From Planctomycetota bacterium (GTDB taxonomy: Bacteria > Planctomycetota > UBA1135 > GCA-002686595), in contig JAJDEU010000013.1 of NCBI GenBank assembly GCA_029259635.1, forward strand, positions 434,001-498,000: a stretch of 64,000 nucleotides of DNA, given 5' to 3'. The notes under the pieces were generated by a model. That model saw nothing but the letters and a program-made list of their open reading frames with translations, made no database searches and had not been told where the DNA came from. Shown here piece after piece: positions 40,073 to 48,416 of this stretch (within the stretch, counting starts at the first letter, position 1; every line of letters begins with the position of its first letter). The translations under genes were made by a program, and so were the position numbers.

Positions 40073-41212
40073 ATGCTTCAAACTCTATTTGCGGCCGCCC
40101 TGCTCCTCGCTACTCTCGACGTTCAGCTCGCAGAGGAACCGACCATCATCCCGATGAACCACGGGACCAAGCATGTAACGGTCATGGTTGAGCTGAACGG
40201 CAAAGGACCGTTTCTGTTTCAGGTCGACACCTATTCGAGCGGCGACGGCTCTATCGATGACGACCTTGTCCGAGAGCTCGGTCTGAGTAAGTCCGGCACC
40301 GTTCAAAGCAGCGACGGTCATTCGGTGCAGACCCGAGACCTGGTAACGGTGGACGAGCTAGTGCTCGGCGGCGCGGTCTTCCGCGGACTGACGCTCACAG
40401 TCAATGACTACGACTGGGTGAAGCGGTCCGACGGCAAGCAGGTCCACGGCATTCTCGGCTTTGCCAGCTTTCGAGAGCTGCTCTTGACCTTCGACTATCC
40501 CGGAAATCGGTTGGTTCTGAGTCACGAGCAATTAACAGCGGACGACGCGCACACGATTCCCTTCAGCGTCGAGGCCACAGGATCTCCAGATATCCAACTC
40601 GTCCTCAATGGAGACAGGTTTCTCTTCGGGATCGACACCGGGCACACCAACGCCCTCAGCATCAATCGGTCTCTCGCGAGCGAGCTCCCCACTTATAGCG
40701 AGCCCGTGAAGTACGCCCAAATGGTGACGCACCACAACTCCTTCGACGTCTACACGGCAGACTTCGCAGGCACGCTCGATCTCGCCGGCTATCCCGTCGA
40801 GGGCATCGAGCTTCGCATGGTCGAGGGCTGGAGCGGATTCAGCCTGCTCGGCTACCAGCTTCTTCGTTCCTACGCCGTGTCCTTCGACCAGCGCTCGAAG
40901 CTCGTGTCCTTTAATCGCCCGCCCCTACCGAAGGCCGCCGCACTCTCAAGCAATGAGCTCGACCATTGGGTCGGCACTTTTGCCTGCGGTCAAAAGCGCT
41001 ACATCATCGAGCGCGAAGGCGATGCGCTCTTCTTTCGCTTCGGCGTGGGCTCGCCAATTCCGACCAGCGCGATCGACGCGAAGACCCTTCGGCTCGAGTC
41101 CGAAGCCACGCAAGTACGCCTCGACACCAACTGGTTCGGCCGCCGTTACTTGGAGATCGAAGAGCACCCGGACCGCCCGATCATCGAAGCGCCGATCTTG
41201 ACGGACGGCTAA
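40073..41212 (+). CDS. Exported retropepsin-like aspartyl-protease family protein, first catalytic motif degenerate
   Basis: The 379-residue protein has a signal peptide (FAAALLLATLDVQLAEE). Lobe 1 has FLFQVDTYSSGDGSI, where the usual D-T-G is D-T-Y (about residues 44-58), with GILGFASFRELLLTFDY as the family's partner segment. Lobe 2 has FLFGIDTGHTNALSI, with an intact D-T-G (about 184-198), and SLLGYQLLRSYAVSFDQ. A C-terminal domain of about 90 residues follows. The damaged first Asp motif suggests a weakened, dimer-dependent or non-catalytic member. A second protein of this type is at 11277-12812. Confidence 0.7.
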   Translation: MLQTLFAAALLLATLDVQLAEEPTIIPMNHGTKHVTVMVELNGKGPFLFQVDTYSSGDGSIDDDLVRELGLSKSGTVQSSDGHSVQTRDLVTVDELVLGGAVFRGLTLTVNDYDWVKRSDGKQVHGILGFASFRELLLTFDYPGNRLVLSHEQLTADDAHTIPFSVEATGSPDIQLVLNGDRFLFGIDTGHTNALSINRSLASELPTYSEPVKYAQMVTHHNSFDVYTADFAGTLDLAGYPVEGIELRMVEGWSGFSLLGYQLLRSYAVSFDQRSKLVSFNRPPLPKAAALSSNELDHWVGTFACGQKRYIIEREGDALFFRFGVGSPIPTSAIDAKTLRLESEATQVRLDTNWFGRRYLEIEEHPDRPIIEAPILTDG

Positions 41213-41221
41213 CCGACCCTA

Positions 41222-41246
41222 CCGAGTCGCCCGTGAGACGACTCGG
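41222..41246. terminator. Perfect 8-bp hairpin between convergent genes
   Basis: CCGAGTCG (41222-41229) and CGACTCGG (41239-41246) pair perfectly around a 9-base loop. It fills the 41-base gap between a plus-strand gene ending at 41212 and a minus-strand gene ending at 41254, so it could stop transcription from both sides. T-runs are absent. Confidence 0.5.
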
Positions 41247-41253
41247 ACCTACC

Positions 41254-41565
41254 TCATTGCTCGAACGAGGCGATCCTCTCGATTAAGCCGACGGAAGAGT
41301 CGAAGAACTCATCCTTCGCAGCGACGTAGGCCGGGTCCGCGAAAAACTCCTCGCTCGTGGCCTTGTCCGGAAACGAGATAACGAAGAGCCGATTGATTGC
41401 CGGGTCCGTGGCGCCCTTCAAGGTCTGATCGATCGTGAAGTCATATCGAAAGAAGCCGCCCGCCGCTTCGAGGAGCGGCGTCATCGCAGCTCGGTAACGG
41501 GAATACCGATCGTTGTCCGAGACGTGGAGTCCGACGAGGTGTTCGTAGCGCGTTGCAGTCGGCAT
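41254..41565 (-). CDS. Small DUF1330-like (ferredoxin-like fold) protein
   Basis: The 103-residue protein starts at ATG 41565 (MPTATRYEHLVGLHVSD). The alpha/beta pattern includes YSRYRAAMTPLLEAAGGFFRYDF, LFVISFPDKATSEEFFADPAY and FFDSSVGLIERIASFEQ, the general form of dimeric alpha-beta barrel proteins of the DUF1330 type. It follows the photolyase gene by 58 bases, so it may be the last gene of the light-response operon. No catalytic residues can be assigned. Confidence 0.65.
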   Translation of the reverse strand: MPTATRYEHLVGLHVSDNDRYSRYRAAMTPLLEAAGGFFRYDFTIDQTLKGATDPAINRLFVISFPDKATSEEFFADPAYVAAKDEFFDSSVGLIERIASFEQ

Positions 41566-41623
41566 GGAAGTGTTTGGGTTGGTCGTTCGAAACGGCGTGG
41601 ATCCGCTGGACTTCGCGCAGCCG

Positions 41624-43147
41624 TTACCGAACGCGCGAATTCGTCTTTGAGGAGACGGAGACGCTGGGGGCGTCTCGGTATTGATCAATGTAGCGATCGA
41701 TGCGCAGCTTGCGGCGCGTGTTTGCGCTTGTCATGTATCGAATCTTTCCGAACACCTCGCGCTCGGGACCCCACGCACGATCGTTGCGGCCGAGCACCCA
41801 GAAAATGCCGCTATAGGAGTTCGGGTCTCGTCCGTCCAGCGCGTACTTGTTGTTCAGCTCGATCATGATCTCGAGCGCTTCCCGTGGACTCTCGCTCCAG
41901 TGCAGGATTTTTTTGCCCCACAACATACGCAGGTAGTTGTGAATACGCCCCTCGATGCGCAACTGATTCTGAGCGGCGTTCCATAGATCGTCGTGCGTTT
42001 CGGCGCATTCAAATTGTTCGAGCGAATACACGTGCGGTCGCGGGTCGGAGGCGTGTTTCTCGAGAGTTGCCCGCGACCACTCCGGAAGCGACTCGTAGCG
42101 GTCGTAGTCGTCGCGGTGCGCACAGAAGTTGAAACCCAGTTCGCGCCAGGTCACGAGCTGGTCGAGAAAGGACTCGGCGGCGGCGCTCATGTTCCACCAT
42201 CCAGAACGTTTGCCGCTTCGGATGTCCGTCACGCAGTCGGGGGACCAGCCCTCACGCTCGGCGAGCGATTGCAACACCTCGTGCGCCGACACGTGCCCGA
42301 AGTGAAGATGAGCAGAGAGTCCGCTCGCCCCATCCGAATCCGGGCAATTCCGGTCTTCGCCGTAGCTCTCGGCCCATCTGTCCTGGAACTCCCGAAGCAT
42401 GCTCCGCCCCGTGCGTTCACCGCCGTGGCAAGGCACGGGCGGAACCCGATGATCGATGGGCAATGCCTCGAGCTCTCGTTCGTCGCCCGCGAGGAGTTCG
42501 TCGGAGGCTCGCGGCCATCGCTGTGCAATCCCCTGGGGAAGGCGCTTTCGCGGCCGAAGCTTTGTGCGCAGCGGGTCGCGGCGTGGCAGCTTTGCGAGGT
42601 GCGGTGCGAGTTCGCGCTGGAGGTAGCGTCGAAAGTCGTAAGCCCGTGCGAAGACCTTGTCGGTCGCACGCATCGGCAGGATGCCGTTCGAGTCCACGGC
42701 TTCGAGTCGCACGGGGAGCTTCTCGCCCGCGGCCGCAATCATCCGCGGCAGGAAGAATGCCGGGTAGTCGTCGGTCACCACGGCGCACGCGTCGCGGGCG
42801 AGCCTTTCGAGCAGTCCCTCGCCTGCGCCTGCCTCCGGTTCGACGTACGGGTGGTAGAGCACGCCGGTACCCTCGAAGGCCTTCGCGTTGTCCGCCATCC
42901 CGTCGATCACGAACCGGTGAAAGCGGGCGCTCGCCCAGCGGTAACTCACTCGCAGCGCCTCCAGGACAATCAGTGGCCGATCGAGCTCACGCGCCAGCTC
43001 GACAGCGTGATCCAGCGCGAAGTTCCAGCGAGTGCGCCGCGCCGCGATCATCCAGTAGAGGACGTAGCTGCCGTCCGCGCGAACGGGAGCCGCATTCAAT
43101 GGGCGCACGCGTATCGCGGGTACCCGGCTCGTCGTCTTTTCGTCCAT
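41624..43147 (-). CDS. phr: Class II CPD photolyase
   Basis: The 507-residue FAD enzyme uses light to split cyclobutane pyrimidine dimers in DNA. The N-terminal alpha/beta antenna domain begins GSYVLYWMIAARRTRWNFALDHAVELA. The C-terminal FAD domain has class II features: LHFGHVSAHEVLQSL, AAAESFLDQLVTWRELGFNF, LRMLWGKKILHWSESP, and ELNNKYALDGRDPNSYSGIF followed by VFGKIRYMT (about residues 422-481). The length fits the class. It lies 7 bases after the TudS-DUF1722 gene in the minus-strand locus, alongside lipid-modification and SDR genes. Confidence 0.95.
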   Translation of the reverse strand: MDEKTTSRVPAIRVRPLNAAPVRADGSYVLYWMIAARRTRWNFALDHAVELARELDRPLIVLEALRVSYRWASARFHRFVIDGMADNAKAFEGTGVLYHPYVEPEAGAGEGLLERLARDACAVVTDDYPAFFLPRMIAAAGEKLPVRLEAVDSNGILPMRATDKVFARAYDFRRYLQRELAPHLAKLPRRDPLRTKLRPRKRLPQGIAQRWPRASDELLAGDERELEALPIDHRVPPVPCHGGERTGRSMLREFQDRWAESYGEDRNCPDSDGASGLSAHLHFGHVSAHEVLQSLAEREGWSPDCVTDIRSGKRSGWWNMSAAAESFLDQLVTWRELGFNFCAHRDDYDRYESLPEWSRATLEKHASDPRPHVYSLEQFECAETHDDLWNAAQNQLRIEGRIHNYLRMLWGKKILHWSESPREALEIMIELNNKYALDGRDPNSYSGIFWVLGRNDRAWGPEREVFGKIRYMTSANTRRKLRIDRYIDQYRDAPSVSVSSKTNSRVR

Positions 43148-43154
43148 CCCCGCG

Positions 43155-44156
43155 TCAGGCGTGGTTGCGGAGCATCAGCTCCTTGGGATGCGGGTCGAAA
43201 TACAACTGGCCGGCAAGATACTCGATGTCGTGACGGCGAATGTTGTAGCGCAGGAGTGTCAGCGGCACGACGAGAGGCAAGAGCCCGAGGCGGTAGTCCT
43301 CGATGGTCGCCAGAAGTTCGCACTTCTCAACGGCCGTGAGGATTGTCTTCAGGTAGCCCATCGCATGCTGCAGGACGTTCACATGCTTCTTGACGGTTGC
43401 CTTTGTGCGCAACGCCACCTGGAACTCGAGCTCGTATTCGGCAAAGAGCTCTCGATTGCCGATCGTCCCCGCACTGCCCACCAGCCGGCCGAGCCTCCGA
43501 TAAGCCGTTTCGTTGTGCGCGCGGATCAAAAGCTTGTGCGCGGTGTGAAACTCCACCAAACGCCGGCGGGTCAATCCGCGCTCGACCAGAGTTCGCCAGC
43601 GGTTTCGGGCGAATACACGCTCGATGAAGTTCTCGCGCAGACCGGGATCATTGAGGCGTCCCTCCTCTTCCACCGGCAAGCTTGGCCAACGCTCCGTCAG
43701 CTGCGCGGCGAACAATCCCTGCTCGTTGCGCCGCGCCGGCATACCGTCGCGATACACCCGAATGCGCGCCAAGCCGCAGGAAGGCGAGCTCTTCTTCAGA
43801 ATGTAGCCGTCGAGATCGAACTTCATCAGCTCTGTGACCTTCGCCTGTGCGTAGTCCGCCATACGACTCGTGAAATCCTCGCCGGTGGACGGTGCAACGA
43901 GCTGCACTCCCTGCCCCTCGTCGATCAGCCGGATCGCCGGCCGCGGAATGCTCATGCCCATCTCGACTTCGGGGCAGACCGAAACGTACTCGAACCACTG
44001 ACCGAGCGTGTCCGTCACGTAGCGATCCCGCGCATGCCCCCCATCAAAGCGAACCTCCTCACCGAGCAGACAGGTGGAGACTCCGAGCCGCAAGAGCTGG
44101 TCCTCTCCGTGCCAATAGCTCCAACGACCGAGATCGGCAGGGGACGGCGAGTTCAT
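43155..44156 (-). CDS. tudS: TudS-type (DUF523) domain fused to DUF1722
   Basis: The 333-residue fusion has an N-terminal DUF523/TudS domain with LGVSTCLLGEEVRFDGGH, VCPEVEMGMSIPRPA and KKSSPSCGLARIRVY, the three cysteines that bind the [4Fe-4S] cluster in thiouracil desulfurase (about residues 29, 61 and 126). The C-terminal DUF1722 domain (about 195-333) includes HTAHKLLIRAHNETAYRRLG and the end YFDPHPKELMLRNH. TudS removes sulfur from 2-thiouracil; the fused form is often called YbgA and sits beside photolyase in light-response loci. It overlaps the SDR gene by ATGA. Confidence 0.85.
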   Translation of the reverse strand: MNSPSPADLGRWSYWHGEDQLLRLGVSTCLLGEEVRFDGGHARDRYVTDTLGQWFEYVSVCPEVEMGMSIPRPAIRLIDEGQGVQLVAPSTGEDFTSRMADYAQAKVTELMKFDLDGYILKKSSPSCGLARIRVYRDGMPARRNEQGLFAAQLTERWPSLPVEEEGRLNDPGLRENFIERVFARNRWRTLVERGLTRRRLVEFHTAHKLLIRAHNETAYRRLGRLVGSAGTIGNRELFAEYELEFQVALRTKATVKKHVNVLQHAMGYLKTILTAVEKCELLATIEDYRLGLLPLVVPLTLLRYNIRRHDIEYLAGQLYFDPHPKELMLRNHA

Positions 44157-45616
44157 GACGGAGTATCCAGTAAGGCGTGGCGCTTCTCGGCGACGGCCGC
44201 GCGCGCGATGTTCTTGAGCATCCTCGAAAAGACGACTCGGTGCAGGGGATAGATGAGGTACCAGTAGGCCAGACCGAAGAGGCCGACGGGATCGTAGAGC
44301 GCAGTCTGTCGGATCGTTGCGCCGCTCTCGGTCGGCAGCACCTCGAACTCAAGCCAAGCCCGGCCCGGAAGTTTCATTTCGGCGCGTAGCCTGAGAAGGC
44401 GGTGCGGCTCATGCGATTCAACTCTCCAGAAATCGAGCGCATCTCCGACGTGAATCTCGTCCGGGTTCGAGCGTCCTCGGCGCACGCCGACGCCGCCGAC
44501 CAGCAGGTCGAGCAAACCGCGCAAGCGCCACAGCCAATCCATGGCGTACCAGCCGTTTGCGCCACCGATGCGCTGGATCGGAGCGAAGGCCTGTTCCGGA
44601 CGGACTTCGACTTCTCGTGCGCGCGAGTCGACCAAGCGGTTGTGAAAGCGCACCCCCGCCCAGTTGCGCGCCTCGCCGCCCGACGAAAAGGCGTCGTACC
44701 AGCAGCTCTCGGCGATCTCCTTCTCTTCATTGCACAGTGCCGAGGCGATCGCCGCGGGCATGCTGCGCGGCGCCACCGCGAACTCATCGAGCGACGCTGG
44801 GTCGCGCACCACGCTCGGGTGCCGGATCGACTCGATCAGCTTGCGCCCGACGCGCGCGTAAAGCGGCGTGACGAGTCCGAGCCACAGGCTAGAGAGGCGC
44901 GGCGTCAATACGGGAACGCGAATCATCGCGCGACGCAATCCGCGCTGGCGCGCGTACTCTCGCATCAAGTCTCCGTAGGAGACGCGCTCGGCCCCTCCGA
45001 TCTCGAATACGCGGCTCTCCACGAGGGGAAGATCGAGCGCCGCCATGAGGTAGTCGAGCAAGTCCTCGATCGCGATCGGCTGCGCTTCGACATCAACCCA
45101 GCGCGGCGTGATCATGACCGGAAGGCGCTCGACCAACGCACGAATCATCTCGAAGGACAGGCTGCCGGAACCGAGAACCACGGAGGCCCGCAGCTCAAGA
45201 ACCGGAAGGCCGGACTCACGCAAGACCGCTCCCACTTCGTGCCGGCTCCGCAAGTGCGGTGACAGATCGTCGCCGTGAGCGAGTCCACCCAGGTAGATGA
45301 TGCGGCGAACTCCGGCCTTCCGCGCCGCCTCTGCGAAGTTGCGCGCCGCGATCCGATCGCGCTCCTCAAAATCGCCATCGGATCCCATCGAGTGGACCAA
45401 GTAGAAGGCTGTCTCGATTCCCGCGAGCGCCGGCCACAGCGTCTCGGGGTCCAGCACGTCCCCCGCAACCACTTCCGTCGTCGAGGCGACGCGCGAGGCC
45501 AGCCCCTCCGTTACCCGCGTCAGACAACGCAATTCGTGCCCACCCTCCTCGAGCAAGCGCCGAAGTCGGCCGCCGACGTAGCCTGTGGCGCCGGTGAGTA
45601 GGATTTTATGTTTCAT
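44153..45616 (-). CDS. NAD(P)-binding SDR with C-terminal DUF2867 domain
   Basis: The 487-residue protein has an N-terminal atypical SDR (NmrA-like) with KILLTGATGYVGGRLRRLLEEGG (residues 4-26) and an E/DIGGAERVSYGDLM segment. The C-terminal half (about residues 320-487) has DUF2867 features: GANGWYAMDWLWRLRGLLD, VGDALDFWRVES and ALYDPVGLFGLAYWYLIYPLHRVVFSRM. Substrate is unknown; it may reduce a lipid or quinone. It starts 219 bases after the end of the DUF2878 gene, so a separate promoter may exist, and it overlaps TudS by ATGA. Confidence 0.82.
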   Translation of the reverse strand: MKHKILLTGATGYVGGRLRRLLEEGGHELRCLTRVTEGLASRVASTTEVVAGDVLDPETLWPALAGIETAFYLVHSMGSDGDFEERDRIAARNFAEAARKAGVRRIIYLGGLAHGDDLSPHLRSRHEVGAVLRESGLPVLELRASVVLGSGSLSFEMIRALVERLPVMITPRWVDVEAQPIAIEDLLDYLMAALDLPLVESRVFEIGGAERVSYGDLMREYARQRGLRRAMIRVPVLTPRLSSLWLGLVTPLYARVGRKLIESIRHPSVVRDPASLDEFAVAPRSMPAAIASALCNEEKEIAESCWYDAFSSGGEARNWAGVRFHNRLVDSRAREVEVRPEQAFAPIQRIGGANGWYAMDWLWRLRGLLDLLVGGVGVRRGRSNPDEIHVGDALDFWRVESHEPHRLLRLRAEMKLPGRAWLEFEVLPTESGATIRQTALYDPVGLFGLAYWYLIYPLHRVVFSRMLKNIARAAVAEKRHALLDTPS

Positions 45617-45835
45617 CAGCTTCGGTACTCGCGCTCGGCAGTCGTCCGCCTCTATTCGAGGTGGCGCCTGAGCACCCAGGCGTTCTTCTCGCGAGCTTCA
45701 AGCCGACCGACACCGAGCTCGATGCCGCAGCGTACAGAGAAGCGTTTCGCCCCGTGCTGCCGGCTGGATTCGAAAACCCTTGAATCGTACGAGCAAAAAA
45801 ACCTCCGGCCCATGAATCGAGACTCCGCCCAGCGT

Positions 45836-46357
45836 CTACTGGCTCCGCCGGGAAACATGCAGGAGCAAGGGCGTGACGAGCGCGTATTCGATCGCCAGTG
45901 CGGACCAGGTCAGGAGCGGCTGATCCTCCACCGCAACAACCCCGAAGCGCGTGCCGGCCAGAAAGGAGAGCGGCCCGCCAATGGCGCCGAGAACCGCAGC
46001 GAGGAGCTTCCGGCTTCTGAGCCAGCCGAGGGAGTGGTGTGGCAGGGTTGCGAACAGCACCCAGAGCGCCGTGATCCAGGGCGGGGCGAGCGCCAGGGAC
46101 CACTCCGCTTCGGAGGTCGGGTAGCGCGTGGCGCCGAGAGCGCCGAGCAAAGTGTCGGCCAACATCCCCACCAGGCCCACGGCGAGAATGTAGCCCAGCT
46201 CCCATCGGCGCTCCGCCGGGCGCGTGATCCAGAACAGGTGCAACGCGACCACCGCCAAGACCGCGATCGGCCCGAGCCACATGTGACCCTCTGCCGCGGC
46301 GCCCACGCAGGCGAACCACCCGGCTTGGAAGAGGAGGAAGTTAGCGAGGTTCTTCAA
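45836..46357 (-). CDS. DUF2878 membrane protein
   Basis: The 173-residue inner-membrane protein has about five helices and begins with ANFLLFQAGWFACVGAAA, then MWLGPIAVLAVVALHLFW, WITALWVLFATLPHHSLGWL and LAIEYALVTPLLLHV. The Gln-x-x-W-x-x-C-V-x-x-A start and the TLPHHSLGWL segment are typical of DUF2878. Biochemical role unknown. It overlaps the cyclopropane synthase gene by ATGA and commonly accompanies photolyase/CFA/DUF1365 genes in light-inducible or singlet-oxygen loci. Confidence 0.8.
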   Translation of the reverse strand: MKNLANFLLFQAGWFACVGAAAEGHMWLGPIAVLAVVALHLFWITRPAERRWELGYILAVGLVGMLADTLLGALGATRYPTSEAEWSLALAPPWITALWVLFATLPHHSLGWLRSRKLLAAVLGAIGGPLSFLAGTRFGVVAVEDQPLLTWSALAIEYALVTPLLLHVSRRSQ

Positions 46358-47622
46358 GCTCGCAGGCTCGGAAGCGGGTGCGTGCCTGGACGCTGAAGCA
46401 ACATGTGCACGTCACTGATGTGCCGCTCTGCGAAGCCGCCCTCGCTGTAGGCGAAGTAAAACTCCCACATGCGCAGGAACTCGCTCGAGTAACCCATCGC
46501 GCGCGCCTCCGACCACTTTTCAATGAGGTTCGCTCGCCAGCTCGCGAGTGTGCGGACGTAGTGCGGTCCGATGTCCTCCAGGTCAACGAGCCGTAGGTCG
46601 CCAGCCTTCGTCATCGCCGAGCACAGAGCCGTTACCGAAGGGATGCACGAGCCCGGAAAGATATGTCGCTGGATGAAGTCGACGGAGCGGCGCGCGCTCT
46701 CGTAGTGCTGGTCCGCGATCGTAATCGCCTGCAGCGCCATGGTGCCGCCCGGCTTCAAGAGTTCGCTAGAGCGGCGGAAGAACTCACCGTAGTACGAGGC
46801 TCCGACGGCCTCGATCATCTCTACCGAGACGAGCTTGTCAAAGCGACCATCGAGCTTGCGGTAGTCCTGGAGCAGCAAAGTAATTCGATCATCGAGTCCC
46901 GCCTTTTGGATGCGTTGGGCGGCGAGTCGATGCTGTTCATCGGAAATCGTCGTCGTCGTAACACGGCAGCCGTACTCGCGTGCCGCATGCAGCGCAAGAG
47001 CTCCCCAACCCGTGCCGATCTCAAGCAAGTGATCGCCGGGACGCAGCTCGAGCTTCCTGCACAGATGGTCGATCTTGGCGATGGAAGCCTCGCGCAGCGT
47101 TGTCTCCTGGTTCTCGAAGATGCCGCAGGAATACGTCATCGTGTCGTCGAGGAAGAGCGCGAAGAAGTCGTTGGAGACGTCGTAGTGCGCACGGATATTG
47201 TCGCGGCTGCCCTTCTCGCTGTTGCGCCGCAGTGCGTGATAGAGAGCTAGGAAAGGCCGCGACAGTCGAGCCAGGCCGCTCTCCATCCCGACCAGCACAT
47301 CTTGATTTCGCACGAAGAGACGCACCACGTCGGCCGGGTTTGGACTGGTCCACCAACCCTTCGCGTAGGACTCTCCCGCGCCGATGCTCCCGCGCGAGGC
47401 GACGGCTCTCCAAAAGCGCGAATCGCGAACGTCGATCGTGGCGTTCGGCAGCGCTGGATCGGCCTGCCCGAACTCGTGATGTCGACGGCCCTCGAGGAGC
47501 GTCAGAACACCTGACGTGATCCGCTCCATGCGGGCGAGCACGAGCCTCTGCGTGAGGGTCGTGCGCATCGGCTCGGATGCTCGGATCTGTACAAGAGAGT
47601 CGCTGTGCGTTTCGGTTTTCAT
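46354..47622 (-). CDS. cfa: Cyclopropane-fatty-acyl-phospholipid synthase
   Basis: The 422-residue SAM-dependent enzyme is read from ATG 47622 (ATGA overlap with the DUF1365 stop). After an N-terminal lipid-binding part (VRDSRFWRAVASRGSIGAGESYAKGWW), the catalytic domain has NIRAHYDVSNDFFALFLDD, MTYSCGIF, SAM motif LLEIGTGWGALALHAAREYG and VSVEMIEAVGASYYGEFFRR. It methylates the double bond of acyl chains in membrane phospholipids, which protects the membrane under stress. It is one of two paralogues in this locus (the other is at 50607-51653). Confidence 0.9.
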   Translation of the reverse strand: MKTETHSDSLVQIRASEPMRTTLTQRLVLARMERITSGVLTLLEGRRHHEFGQADPALPNATIDVRDSRFWRAVASRGSIGAGESYAKGWWTSPNPADVVRLFVRNQDVLVGMESGLARLSRPFLALYHALRRNSEKGSRDNIRAHYDVSNDFFALFLDDTMTYSCGIFENQETTLREASIAKIDHLCRKLELRPGDHLLEIGTGWGALALHAAREYGCRVTTTTISDEQHRLAAQRIQKAGLDDRITLLLQDYRKLDGRFDKLVSVEMIEAVGASYYGEFFRRSSELLKPGGTMALQAITIADQHYESARRSVDFIQRHIFPGSCIPSVTALCSAMTKAGDLRLVDLEDIGPHYVRTLASWRANLIEKWSEARAMGYSSEFLRMWEFYFAYSEGGFAERHISDVHMLLQRPGTHPLPSLRA

Positions 47623-48416
47623 GAGAGGGGTGGTTCCTGCACGGGAGTGCGTTTCTTCGGGTGAGTGAAGAAGGGAGTCCGTTTGAGAAAGAGGCGCGCC
47701 GCTTGCAAGTAGATGGCGGCGTGCAGGCGCAGAGGCTGGAGCGGATAGCGCAAGAGGGCTGCGGCCAGGCTCCATCCGGTAATCGGTTGGCGTTCGCAGG
47801 AGAGCGTGGCGTGGAAGATGGCGCGCCCGTGCTCGAGATTGGTCATCGAGACTTTGAGGCTCTCGTCATGCTGAGAAAACCGCCAGTCGTAGACCTGATC
47901 TAGATCGTGAAAGGGCGACACGTGGAAGTCCTTGTCGAAGTAGAAGCTGATTGGGTCCGGGTCCATCCCGGCCTGTGCTCCGCGCTTAGCAGATCGGCTC
48001 GCGTCCAGTACGTAGGCGCGCCGCTCGCCCCAGGGTGTGTTGGTTATCTCCGCCACGATCGCATCGAGTTCACCTCGCGCGTCGTAGCAGAAGTAGAAGC
48101 TGACAGGGTTGAAGAGGTAGCCCAGCGTGCGGAGCTGAGTCAGCAAGCCGACATGTCCGACGGGTCTACGGCCGAGCTCACTTTGAACATGGTCGAGCAC
48201 GGCTTCGCGCAGTGGTTGTTCGGGATTTCCGAGGTAATCGGCGCGACGGTAGGAGATGAAGTTTCGTCGCTCGGCCGACCACAACCAACGGCCACGGAAA
48301 ATTTGCGGCAGCTCTTCCAGGTCCAGGTAGACGAGGTGGATCGCATTCTTAAAGGAATGCGGGCGAGGTGTGAGCCGATCATGCTGGACATGACCTCGGT
48401 AGAGCGCGCTGCGCAT
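47619..48416 (-). CDS. DUF1365 protein
   Basis: The 265-residue protein begins SALYRGHVQHDRLTPRPHSF and includes FISYRRADYLGNPEQPLREAV, LRTLGYLFNPVSFYFCYD, EITNTPWGERRAYVL and FHVSPFHDLDQVYDWRF, all typical of the DUF1365 family. It is consistently found between a FAD amine-oxidase-like gene and a CFA gene, as here. It is thought to act on lipids, possibly fatty-acyl chains being modified. The catalytic chemistry is unknown. Its ATG overlaps the FAD gene stop by one base (TAATG). Confidence 0.85.
   Translation of the reverse strand: MRSALYRGHVQHDRLTPRPHSFKNAIHLVYLDLEELPQIFRGRWLWSAERRNFISYRRADYLGNPEQPLREAVLDHVQSELGRRPVGHVGLLTQLRTLGYLFNPVSFYFCYDARGELDAIVAEITNTPWGERRAYVLDASRSAKRGAQAGMDPDPISFYFDKDFHVSPFHDLDQVYDWRFSQHDESLKVSMTNLEHGRAIFHATLSCERQPITGWSLAAALLRYPLQPLRLHAAIYLQAARLFLKRTPFFTHPKKRTPVQEPPLS

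Noticed and set aside
42009..43339. Plus-strand frame of about 440 codons opposite photolyase
   Set aside because: The minus strand encodes an unambiguous class II photolyase; this is its antisense image.
45617..45835. Small gene in the gap between the DUF2878 and SDR genes
   Set aside because: Frames are short, Arg-rich, and lack a ribosome-binding site; treated as a promoter-containing gap.
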